This document shows positions 25,852 through 34,278 of a stretch of DNA of 50,539 nt, piece by piece; the first letter of the stretch is position 1; each line of letters opens with the position of its first letter. Source of the DNA: an uncultured Bacteroidales bacterium (GTDB taxonomy: Bacteria; Bacteroidota; Bacteroidia; Bacteroidales; Muribaculaceae). The position numbers and the translations under genes are program-made. The notes beneath the pieces were generated by a model. The model was not told where the DNA came from and did no database searches. It was given only the letters and a program-made list of their open reading frames with translations. The DNA is taken from assembly GCA_947072905.1 (NCBI GenBank), contig CAMTKF010000013.1:1-50539 (forward strand), read 5' to 3'.

Positions 25852-28461
25852 ATGAACCGTATTTTTATCAGGGTTATGATATTGTCGGCATTGGCCGCGT
25901 GTTTGGTATATAATGTGGCAGAAGCGACGGTGAAGGATGACTTTGAGCAGCGCCGTGCAGAGTTGGGTATGCCCGGCAGCTTCGAGGTTTTCGACCGCGA
26001 ACTCACCGAGCAGCAGCGTGAGGCTCTTGAGTTTCTATATGCCTATATGGCCGTGCCGGATATAACCGATAATTCGGGCGATTTCTTCCTCGAAAATGTA
26101 AATGCCACGCTCAAGGCACGCCAGGAAATGCCTTGGGGAAAGATTGTCCCCGAACTTGAATTCAGACATTTCGTGCTTCCGCTCAGGGTCAACAACGAGA
26201 TGCTCGACAGCGCAAGGATGGTGTTTTATAAAGAATTGAAGCCCCGGGTGGAACACCTGTCAATGGAGGACGCGATTCTCGAAGTAAACCACTGGTGCCA
26301 CGAAAAGGCCACATATCAGCCTTCTGATGCACGTACACACAGTCCATTGGCCACGGTATATACGGCCATTGGTCGCTGTGGCGAGGAATCAACATTCCTT
26401 GTGGCCGCACTCAGAGCCGTGGGTATTCCTGCCCGCCAGATATATACTCCGCGCTGGGCGCATACTGACGACAACCACGCCTGGGTGGAGGCTTGGGCTA
26501 ACGGCAAATGGTATTTCTTGGGTGCCTGCGAACCCGAACCCGTTCTGAATCTCGGGTGGTTCAATGCGCCGGCATCGCGTGGTATGCTTATGAATGCAAG
26601 GGTGTTTGGCGTTTACAACGGCAATGAGGAAAAACTCCTCGCCGGCAAGGATTATACTCATATAAATACCACCGACCATTATGCTTCTGTCGATACCTTG
26701 AAGGTGCGCATCGTCGATGCCGCAGGCAAGCCTGTTGAAAATGCCAAGGTGGATTTTTGCCTCTATAACTACGCCGAATACTATCCGCTTGTGACCAAGC
26801 GGAGCGATGCCGATGGCAGGGCTTCGCTGATAGCAGGCTGCGGCGATTTGATAATATGGGCCTCAAAAGATGATAAATTCGGATTTGCCAAGGTAAGCGT
26901 TGGCAAGGACGGCGAAAATATGGTGACTCTCAACCGCTCTGTTCCCTTGACTGAAACAGTTGACTTTGACCTTGTTCCGCCGCCGGCCCGCAAGTCGGAG
27001 ATTGAGCTGAGTCAGGAACTCGTGGATGAAAACAATCGCCGCAAGGCCCTTGAGGATTCCATACGCGGAGCTTATACCTCCACCTTCCTTACCGATGCTC
27101 AGGCAGCTGCCATAGCCCGCAACCTTGCGCTCGATGAGGGTAGGGTACGCAATGTTATGACCGATGCCCGCGCAAACCATGAGGTGATACGGTCGTTCCT
27201 TGAATCGGCTGCGGCCGGTGCCGACCGTGAGCGTGCATTGCGTATAGTTGAGCTTATTTCTGCAAAAGACCGCAGCGACATTACTGCCAACGTGCTTCAG
27301 TCGCATTTCGAAGCTACCGACAATTCTGCCGGCGACTTTGTGCTTAATCCCCGTGTGGCGAACGAAACCCTAACACCCTACCGCATTGAACTCAACACAG
27401 CCTTCCTTCCGGCGGAGATTGATAAATTCCGCGATAATCCGGCTGATTTGGTGGCATGGGTTAAAGCCAATATAAAACTGATACCCGACTGGAACCCGGC
27501 CTCGGTAAGCATGAATCCTGTGTCGGTGATGAAGACCCGCAAGGCCAATGCCGCCTCGCGTGACATATTTTTTGTAGCCCTTGCGCGCAGCCTTGGTATG
27601 CCGGCCCGGCTCGATGCTGTGACCGGCAAGACCCAGTGGCTCGACAAATCAGGCGCCTGGGTTGATGTGGCTTTCGAGGACAACAAACAGAGTGCCAACG
27701 CCCCTCAAGGTACAGTTGTGTTTTATTTCACTCCTGTTGGCCGCATTGACAATCCGCGATATTATACGCAGTTTTCAATCAGCAAGATAGGTGCCGACGG
27801 CTCGGTAAACCTGCTCAACTATGACGAAGACGCCACCTACAGCGATACATTCAGCAAGGGCGTTACACTCGACACGGGTACCTATATGCTGACCACCGGG
27901 CAGCGTATGGCCGGCGGCGATGTTCTGGCCCGAAGCACATTCTTCAATGTAATCCCCGATGATACCACCCATGTTGAACTCGCCATACGTCAGGATGCGA
28001 GCGGTGTGCAGGTAATAGGCGGTCTTGATGCCGAAAAGCTGTATCATGATACGGCTACGGGTACGGATAAGTCGATATTGTCAACCACCGGCCGCGGATA
28101 CTATATTCTTGGCCTGATCGACCCCAATCACGAGCCTACAAACCATGCCCTGCGCGATATAGCGCGTGTGAATGCCGAGTTTGAATCGTGGGGACGCCCC
28201 ATGCTGTTGCTCTATGCCGACAGCAATGCAGCCATGCGTCAGGAAACGGCCGATATGCCACAGCTGCCCTCTACAGTTGTAACCGGTACGGATATAGATG
28301 GAAAAATATCAGACGAGATTTGCAATTCATTGAAACTCAATCCCTCCGAAAAGCCCATTTTCATCATCGCCGATACATTCAACCGCATAGTCTTCGTATC
28401 GCAAGGATACACAATAAATCTCGGCGACACCCTCTGCGACATAATCCATAAACTTGATTGA
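25852..28461 (+). CDS. Secreted transglutaminase-like protein
   Basis: An 869-residue protein with a signal peptide (1-25). A transglutaminase-like core has Cys176 in GRCGEEST and His209 in DDNHAWVEAW. The usual third acidic residue seems to lie in GACEPEP; a Glu there would differ from the classic Asp, although I believe this is common in the subgroup. A carboxypeptidase-regulatory-like beta domain follows (about 270-380). The second half has a related but degenerate core (ASRDIFFVALARSLGMPARLD) without a clear Cys. Such proteins may be peptidases or amidases of the periplasm; the substrate is unknown. It starts 2 bases after cutC. Confidence 0.75.
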   Translation: MNRIFIRVMILSALAACLVYNVAEATVKDDFEQRRAELGMPGSFEVFDRELTEQQREALEFLYAYMAVPDITDNSGDFFLENVNATLKARQEMPWGKIVPELEFRHFVLPLRVNNEMLDSARMVFYKELKPRVEHLSMEDAILEVNHWCHEKATYQPSDARTHSPLATVYTAIGRCGEESTFLVAALRAVGIPARQIYTPRWAHTDDNHAWVEAWANGKWYFLGACEPEPVLNLGWFNAPASRGMLMNARVFGVYNGNEEKLLAGKDYTHINTTDHYASVDTLKVRIVDAAGKPVENAKVDFCLYNYAEYYPLVTKRSDADGRASLIAGCGDLIIWASKDDKFGFAKVSVGKDGENMVTLNRSVPLTETVDFDLVPPPARKSEIELSQELVDENNRRKALEDSIRGAYTSTFLTDAQAAAIARNLALDEGRVRNVMTDARANHEVIRSFLESAAAGADRERALRIVELISAKDRSDITANVLQSHFEATDNSAGDFVLNPRVANETLTPYRIELNTAFLPAEIDKFRDNPADLVAWVKANIKLIPDWNPASVSMNPVSVMKTRKANAASRDIFFVALARSLGMPARLDAVTGKTQWLDKSGAWVDVAFEDNKQSANAPQGTVVFYFTPVGRIDNPRYYTQFSISKIGADGSVNLLNYDEDATYSDTFSKGVTLDTGTYMLTTGQRMAGGDVLARSTFFNVIPDDTTHVELAIRQDASGVQVIGGLDAEKLYHDTATGTDKSILSTTGRGYYILGLIDPNHEPTNHALRDIARVNAEFESWGRPMLLLYADSNAAMRQETADMPQLPSTVVTGTDIDGKISDEICNSLKLNPSEKPIFIIADTFNRIVFVSQGYTINLGDTLCDIIHKLD

Positions 28462-28478
28462 AATGGGAGTGCAACCCT

Positions 28479-29335
28479 ACTGATTGCGGTAAATGGAGAA
28501 TGTCGGCAGATGCGCCGCAAAGTCCCTGTAATCGGGAATACGACATCCGCCAAGGATGTCTGCTACAGCGTAACCCGGTATGCACAAGCGTAGGTGTAAC
28601 CGTAGCGAGGGCATACCGGGCAAGTCCGCACCACAGATGGCATCCGGGTAGGATGCAGTATAGGCCTCCCGGTGCACAACGCATAAGCCTCTATATGGTA
28701 TCGGGAATATGACATCCGGCTGAGGATGTCTGAAAGCTAGTAACCTCGGTATGCACGCGCGAAGGCGTAGCCGTAGCGCAGGGCATGCCCGGGTAAGTGT
28801 ATCCACAACATAAAGGCATTCGCAGAAAGCCGATTATATAGACAATACCACCCATCCTCCCTAGACGGCTTCCTGCGGATGCCGACCATATACGGGGCTG
28901 CCTACCGTGCATGTCCTCCCTACGGTCGTACATATACGGCTACGAGCTCGCAGGCCTCCTGCGGATGCCATATTCTTGGAACGCAAGTCTCATGCTTGGG
29001 CTGAATGCGATACATAGTGTCCGATTCGGCAAAGCCGCCTAACATCCGCATTATCAAGAATATGACATCCGCGAAGGATGTCTGCCACACCGTAACCCGG
29101 TATGCACGAGCGTAGGTGTAACCGTAGCGAGGGCATGCCGGGTAAGTATACATACACAGATGGCATCCGGAGGATGCGGCATAGGCCACTGCGTCGTCTT
29201 ATATGTACCCGTACTCTTATACCGCATCCTGCCGGATGCCCGTGTGTGGGGCAGCTCTGTCCGGGCATGCCCTCCCTACGGTCGTGCATACCGCGGTTAC
29301 GGTATTTGCAGACATCCTAAGTCGGATGTCATATT
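28479..29335. repeat. Palindromic repeat cluster R1
   Basis: About 860 bases without a credible gene, starting 18 bases after a stop codon. It is built from recurring modules. Hairpin GACATCC-n5 to 6-GGATGTC occurs at 28542-28560, 28711-28730, 29064-29082 and 29311-29330. GCATCC...GGATGC hairpins occur, for example at 28640-28656. A GGTATGCAC...GTAGCG...GGGCATGCC module follows most forward hairpins. The right part (about 29046-29335) is a forward unit facing a reversed unit, forming a giant imperfect palindrome centred near 29195. A 52-base module (28482-28533) recurs inverted in R2 at 49778-49829 with two differences. Confidence 0.85.
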
Positions 29336-29401
29336 AAAACCAGAAAACCGATAAGGTAAAAATTTGTAAAGATACTACATTCACACCCCCAAATGCAAAT
29401 A

Positions 29402-29456
29402 AAAAAGTGCGGAAAAAGTGCGGAAATTCAAAAACCGCACTTTTTCCGCACTTTTT
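29402..29456. terminator. Bidirectional terminator with duplicated stem
   Basis: Each arm is 22 bases and consists of two copies of AAAAAGTGCGG (29402-29423) or its complement (29435-29456). Pairing is perfect with an 11-base loop. The A/T runs at both ends make it suitable as a terminator in either direction between R1 and the convergent GH28 gene. Confidence 0.75.
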
Positions 29457-29465
29457 GATACAAAA

Positions 29466-29491
29466 CAGGCTGCACAAATCGGCGCAGCCTG
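29466..29491 (-). terminator. Terminator of the rhamnogalacturonan operon
   Basis: CAGGCTGC pairs with GCAGCCTG around a 10-base loop, followed on the minus strand by TTTTG. It lies 22 bases after the stop of the GH28-CE12 gene. Confidence 0.75.
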
Positions 29492-29512
29492 CCTGTTATC
29501 ATCTGATGTTGC

Positions 29513-32500
29513 TTACTCGGCCTTGATGTAAGGGGCGAGTTCGGGGAGGGTTTGGGCCAGGGCTGTGGCTGCCAGACGCGATACTACTGTTGCTCCGTGG
29601 ATGTTGAGGTGAGTATTGTCGGTTTTGCCTTCGGGGCAAAATTCATACTTTCCTGCGGGAATCCACATGAAGAAGTCGCGCGATGCCAGTGTGCCGGCGT
29701 CCTGTACCAGCTGATGTGTTATGGCATTGAGGTCTATAAACTTGGTGCCTGTCTCTACAGCTACATTGCGGGGCGAGTCGAGGTATGCTCCGTGGGTGTC
29801 GACCAGTATGGGGCCTTCGTTATCGTATTTCATATAATCGTAGCCGTCTTTTTCGTAACCCTCGGCATCGGCGGGGAAGTTGCGGCGCACGATTGAGTTC
29901 ATCAATACAGGTGTGGCACCCTTGGCACGGGCTTCGGTGACAAAGCGGCGCAGATTTGCGTCGAAGCTGCCGCCCGGTTCGGTATAGCGGTCGGGACGGT
30001 TCTTCTTTTCGTCGTTATGACCGAACTGTATTATCAGGTAGTCTCCGGCCTTGATTTTAGACAGAACCTTGTCCCAGCGGCCTTCGTTGATGAAACTGAG
30101 CGAGCTGCGGCCGTTAACGGCATGGTTGTCTACTTTGACAGCGCCCCGCAGATGGGTGGGCAGAAGCTGTCCCCAGCCGCGTTCCTGATTTTCTTTGTCG
30201 AGAGGTTTGTTGGCCATTGTAGAGTCTCCTATCATGAAGACTGTGATTGTATCGGCCGGGGTTACATTCTCTATAGTCACGTTCTCAACGTTCTCAACCT
30301 TGCCGATGAATCCGCTCACATAGTCCACGGCCACATTTTTCATGCTAACGTTGCGGGCAGGGAGTTCTGAGCAGCCGTCGAGTTCGTAGATTGCCTTGGC
30401 CGAGCGCACGCGACAGTCTTTCATGTGCAGACCGTCGATGCGGGTCAGGCTGCGCTCATATGTGGGCACGAGGTCTTTCCACTGGTAGAGTACCTCGGGG
30501 TCGATTTCCATCACACGGTCGGCATGTCCGGCCGTGCAGTTGTCCATATATATGTTTTCGACGAATGCTCCGCGGCGGTGATTGGTCTTCACGTAGAACA
30601 TGCGCATCACCTTGTTGGGGGCATGGCAGTTGGTCATGTACACGTTGCGTATGCCGCCGGAGATTTCGCTGCCGATGCCCAAAAGTACGTGGCCTGCCAG
30701 AACATTGCAGTCGCGTACAACCACATTCTCGGTTGGAGTGTTCAGACGCCAGGCATCGCGGTTGCGGCCGCTTTTTATCACTACCGCATCATCGCCCTGA
30801 TCGAAGGTGCAGTTTTCAACGAGTACATTGCGAGTCATTTCGAGGTCAATGCCGTCGTTGTTGTGGCCGTGAGCTCTCACATCGAGATTGCGGGCTATTG
30901 CATTGTCGCACAGATACAAGTGTATGGTCCAGAACGGGCTCTCGCGAATAGCGAAATTATCGAGAAGCACGTTTTTGCAGCGGTTGAAATGGATGAGGTG
31001 CGGGCGCAGATTGTTGTCGCCCTTGGCCATCTGACGCTTTTTCACCGGGACATCGGTTGAAGCCATGGTGTACAGCTCCTTAAGAGCATCGAGATGAGCC
31101 TGCGGGCGCTTGAACCACGTACGCCACAAATCCATCTTGGGGGCGAGGGTTCCGGGACCGGTGATTGCCACGTTCTCGCATTCAAAGGCATATACGAGCG
31201 GCGAATAATTGTAGCATTCCATGCCCTCCCACGATGTCATTACCGCGGGCAGATAGTCGGCAGGATTGTCGGTAAAGCGTACCACTGCATCCTTGGCCAG
31301 ATACAGATTGACGTTGCTCTTGAGATGAATAGGCCCGGAGATCCATTCGCCGGCAGGGACAACCACGCGTCCGCCACCGGCTTTGTTACAGGCTTTTATT
31401 GCCTTGGCAAATGCCTTGGTATTTGCTTTTGAATCACCGGGTTTGGCACCGAAATCGGTAATCACGAAATCGCGTGCCGGAAAGATTGGCTCCCTGACGG
31501 GAGCCAACTCAAAAGGGGCACTTGCAAGTATTTCTTTAGAGGTGACGGTTATGGTGCAGGGGGCGTCGGTTTCCTGTTTCCATGTCTTGAGGAAGTCAAA
31601 CCACTTTTCAGAGCTGTTGAAACCGCCTTTTTCGCGTGCGCCGCAGAATGCAATGTGGTAATTGATGTTGCCTTGCGCGTCGGGGTGCAGCATTGTGAGG
31701 TAATTGAATTCATCCTCGCGCACAGAGCTGAGGTTGGCTTTGTCGGCAATAAGACCGAGGCCTACGCCCTCCACCAGGTCGGGAGCTCCTTTGTCGGGCA
31801 CATTGTTACCCCATGAACCGGCCAAGCCGTCGGGATTTACGAATCCTACATTGTCATTTTCGAGCTTCTGAACACCGGTGCAGAATACATCGCCGGCTTT
31901 GTAGCCTTTGAGGTTTACACTTACCTCAACATCTCTGTGGCCGGCCCACATGGTGTAGCGCTGTACCATATCTACGGGATGGCCGTTGTAGATCCAGCCT
32001 TTGTCAACTACTTCAACTATAGAGCGCACGGGGCCTGAGGTGATTACGGTCTGGGTGCGGGTGCTCACGGTGTCGATGTAGCAGGGAGTTGAGTTCTGAT
32101 ACCCTCTGAATGAGCCTGCACCCACCGATTTTCCGGCCCACAGAATGTCGCAGCCATAGCCTTGGGCCAACTGGTCGCGGGTGGTATAGAAGCCGGTAAC
32201 GTCGAGTTCGAGCTGAGGGGTTGTCTTGCTGTAGATGTCAACGCTCTGCCGGTTGTCCATATATATGCGCAGTGCTACGGGGGCTGTTTCCATTACAGCT
32301 CCGTGGCCGTAGATGCTGTTGTACATGTCGAGCAGATTGGCATCGCCCGGGAAGGTGATTGATACTATCTCTGGGTGTTTCTCTTTCTCGTCGCGCAGCT
32401 TGATGTAGGCGCGGGTCTTGGGCTCAAAATCCTTGGCAGCAGAGCTTGTCTCGCTCAGCGAGATGCTGAGGGTTGAAGTTCCCTTGGCGGGAATATCAGC

Positions 32501-32752
32501 CACGAAGGCCAGTTGGTCGGCCTTGTCGTCACCGTTTATATCGTCGAGCTGCCAAGCCAGTTGCTTGCCGTCGCACGATACTGTGGCGCTTTTTATGTCA
32601 AGATGTGTGTGTGATGCCAGATCAAGCACCACGGGATAATCCTTTCGTGAGATGCCGAGAGGATTGTCGATTTTCAGTGTGAGATTAACCGTCTCGCCGG
32701 CTGTCGCCGATAATCCAAGTGCGAGAAGCGGTAAAAATATAATTTTTTTCAT
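29513..32752 (-). CDS. DUF4861-GH28-CE12 fusion: polygalacturonase/rhamnogalacturonan hydrolase with acetylesterase
   Basis: A 1079-residue secreted protein (signal peptide 1-18) with three parts. Residues about 20-410 match DUF4861. About 434-835 is a GH28 beta-helix starting at DFGAKPGDS, with NNDGIDLE, FDQGDDAVVIKSG and FYVKTNHRR, which hold the catalytic Asp residues. The His of the usual GHG is replaced by a GIGSE context. About 838-1075 is a CE12-type SGNH esterase with GDST (Ser about 842), FGHND and DNTHLN. GH28 cuts galacturonan or rhamnogalacturonan links and CE12 removes acetyl groups that block them. It is the last gene of the PL11 operon and is followed by a terminator. Confidence 0.87.
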   Translation of the reverse strand: MKKIIFLPLLALGLSATAGETVNLTLKIDNPLGISRKDYPVVLDLASHTHLDIKSATVSCDGKQLAWQLDDINGDDKADQLAFVADIPAKGTSTLSISLSETSSAAKDFEPKTRAYIKLRDEKEKHPEIVSITFPGDANLLDMYNSIYGHGAVMETAPVALRIYMDNRQSVDIYSKTTPQLELDVTGFYTTRDQLAQGYGCDILWAGKSVGAGSFRGYQNSTPCYIDTVSTRTQTVITSGPVRSIVEVVDKGWIYNGHPVDMVQRYTMWAGHRDVEVSVNLKGYKAGDVFCTGVQKLENDNVGFVNPDGLAGSWGNNVPDKGAPDLVEGVGLGLIADKANLSSVREDEFNYLTMLHPDAQGNINYHIAFCGAREKGGFNSSEKWFDFLKTWKQETDAPCTITVTSKEILASAPFELAPVREPIFPARDFVITDFGAKPGDSKANTKAFAKAIKACNKAGGGRVVVPAGEWISGPIHLKSNVNLYLAKDAVVRFTDNPADYLPAVMTSWEGMECYNYSPLVYAFECENVAITGPGTLAPKMDLWRTWFKRPQAHLDALKELYTMASTDVPVKKRQMAKGDNNLRPHLIHFNRCKNVLLDNFAIRESPFWTIHLYLCDNAIARNLDVRAHGHNNDGIDLEMTRNVLVENCTFDQGDDAVVIKSGRNRDAWRLNTPTENVVVRDCNVLAGHVLLGIGSEISGGIRNVYMTNCHAPNKVMRMFYVKTNHRRGAFVENIYMDNCTAGHADRVMEIDPEVLYQWKDLVPTYERSLTRIDGLHMKDCRVRSAKAIYELDGCSELPARNVSMKNVAVDYVSGFIGKVENVENVTIENVTPADTITVFMIGDSTMANKPLDKENQERGWGQLLPTHLRGAVKVDNHAVNGRSSLSFINEGRWDKVLSKIKAGDYLIIQFGHNDEKKNRPDRYTEPGGSFDANLRRFVTEARAKGATPVLMNSIVRRNFPADAEGYEKDGYDYMKYDNEGPILVDTHGAYLDSPRNVAVETGTKFIDLNAITHQLVQDAGTLASRDFFMWIPAGKYEFCPEGKTDNTHLNIHGATVVSRLAATALAQTLPELAPYIKAE

Positions 32753-32768
32753 AGTTCTATAAAAATAT

Positions 32769-32802
32769 CATAGGGACGCTCTGCATAGTCGGCGCCCCTA
32801 TG
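32769..32802. promoter_or_regulatory. Intercistronic hairpin between GH105 and GH28 genes
   Basis: CATAGGGACGC pairs with GCGCCCCTATG (one mismatch), loop 12 bases, in the 68-base gap between the two genes. No T tract follows on the minus strand, so mRNA stability or partial termination are the likeliest roles. Confidence 0.5.
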
Positions 32803-32820
32803 GTTAATCAGATCTGTGAA

Positions 32821-34257
32821 TTAGTGAAGAACTTCGTTGGCTTTGCCGTTTTCGTCGATGGTGAAGATTGTGGTCTTGGCCTCGGGATCCACTGTGTAGT
32901 AGTGGATAGCGGCATCGTTGTAGGTGGGATAGAAATTCTTGATGAGCTTGATCATTTCGGCACCGGCCCAGAGAGTGGGACCATAACCGTGGGCTGCCTT
33001 GCTGCTGACAGGACGGTAGTAGTAGAATGCGGGGTCGAAGCCCATGCCGGTACCTACGCAAGTGCCTTCAACCTCGCCCTTGTCGTTGATCTGAGTGGCA
33101 ACGGCTTCCCAAGCCAGATGAGCAACGGGGCCGTAGGTCTCGGGTGTCACCCAGCCCTGGTTGATGGCGTGGGCTATGCAGTAGGCATAGATTGCGGTAG
33201 CTGAGGTTTCGAGGTAAGAGTCGTTGCGGTCGAGCAGCTGATGCCAGAAACCGTCGGCGCTCTGCAGGTCGGTAAGACCCTTGATATGATCCTGAAGTGT
33301 GGTGAGGATGCGTTTGTAGTAAGGGCTGCTCTGGGGAAGCACGTCGAGGATGCGGCACATGGTGAGGATAGCCCAGCCATTGGCACGTGCCCAGTGGAAG
33401 GTAGGCTCTTGCTGGAGACCTTCAACATAGCCGTGACGGAAGAGCTTCTTCTCGGGAACCCACATGCGGTCGATGAACTGGGTTGTGAGCTTGGCGGCGT
33501 CTTCGATAGCCTTGGGGTCGTTGGCATACTTGCCGCGGATAGCCATTGTGGGAACGGCCATAAACATGTCGTCGAGCCATACGGCGTTGTGTAGCGGACG
33601 CTGGCGCACGAGCATACCGTCGGGCAGGCGCGAGCTGTTGTTCTCGAGGATGTTGTAATAGCGTTCGATCATCTCAGAGAGCTGCAGGGTAGAGTCGGCC
33701 ATCTGGGCAGCCATTGCAGCGGCACCCATAGCACCGGCATCGTCGAGGTTGGCGGGGGTGATCACCTGACGCATCTGTCGGTCGGTCTCGCCTTTTTCCT
33801 TAAGGGCGAGGAAGCCGGGGGTGGCATCGTTGAGAAGTTTGAAACGGGTGGTTACGTAGTCTTTGTACTTGGGATCGTTGAGGATTTCGGCAGCATCGAG
33901 AAGGGCCTGATATGTAACGCCCCATTCATAGCTGGTAAGGCGGAATGTACCGGGATTGAGCTTGGCTCCTGAGGGCAGGTTGGCAAGGTCGGTGATTTCG
34001 TTGCCGTCGGCATCGAGCACTTTGGCCGGGGTCACTGAGTCGATGTAGTGGAACACGCGGTCCATGTCTTTCTGCACCTGTTCTACAGTCAATTCTCCAT
34101 ACGGAGTCTTGTAGTCGGGCTTGAGTTCATGGAGCGGGGTGTTGGTGTCGTTGATTTCCTCCTCGGCCGCATTGGCGGTGTTTTCGGTTTTGGCGCATGA
34201 GCACAGCATCAATGAAGCTGATGCCAGAGCCAGGCTTGCGATCTTAAGTGTTTTCAT
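32821..34257 (-). CDS. Glycoside hydrolase family 105, unsaturated rhamnogalacturonyl hydrolase
   Basis: A 478-residue lipoprotein (LCSC, Cys21). The (alpha/alpha)6 barrel has AVWLDDMFMAVP (Asp229-Asp230), FHWARANGW and DGFWHQLLDRNDSYLETSATA, all GH105 hallmarks of YteR/RhiN-type enzymes. These enzymes remove the unsaturated galacturonyl end left by lyases, here the PL11 enzyme of the same operon. An acidic stretch after the lipid Cys (TANAAEEEIND) may mark surface export, as in other Bacteroidales lipoproteins. It starts 21 bases after the triple esterase gene. Length and motifs are complete. Confidence 0.9.
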   Translation of the reverse strand: MKTLKIASLALASASLMLCSCAKTENTANAAEEEINDTNTPLHELKPDYKTPYGELTVEQVQKDMDRVFHYIDSVTPAKVLDADGNEITDLANLPSGAKLNPGTFRLTSYEWGVTYQALLDAAEILNDPKYKDYVTTRFKLLNDATPGFLALKEKGETDRQMRQVITPANLDDAGAMGAAAMAAQMADSTLQLSEMIERYYNILENNSSRLPDGMLVRQRPLHNAVWLDDMFMAVPTMAIRGKYANDPKAIEDAAKLTTQFIDRMWVPEKKLFRHGYVEGLQQEPTFHWARANGWAILTMCRILDVLPQSSPYYKRILTTLQDHIKGLTDLQSADGFWHQLLDRNDSYLETSATAIYAYCIAHAINQGWVTPETYGPVAHLAWEAVATQINDKGEVEGTCVGTGMGFDPAFYYYRPVSSKAAHGYGPTLWAGAEMIKLIKNFYPTYNDAAIHYYTVDPEAKTTIFTIDENGKANEVLH

Positions 34258-34278
34258 ATTGCTGGTTAAGGTTGTTTT

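Noticed and set aside
28479-29335. CRISPR array
   Set aside because: The repeats are not evenly spaced, alternate in orientation and lack unique spacers of constant length; no cas genes are present.
28477-29354. Several 60-110 codon frames on both strands within R1 (Cys/Arg/Pro-rich, with repeated RACP and HPQ words)
   Set aside because: They arise from the repeat modules, overlap on both strands and recur in R2 in the same form, so they are repeat-derived rather than genes.
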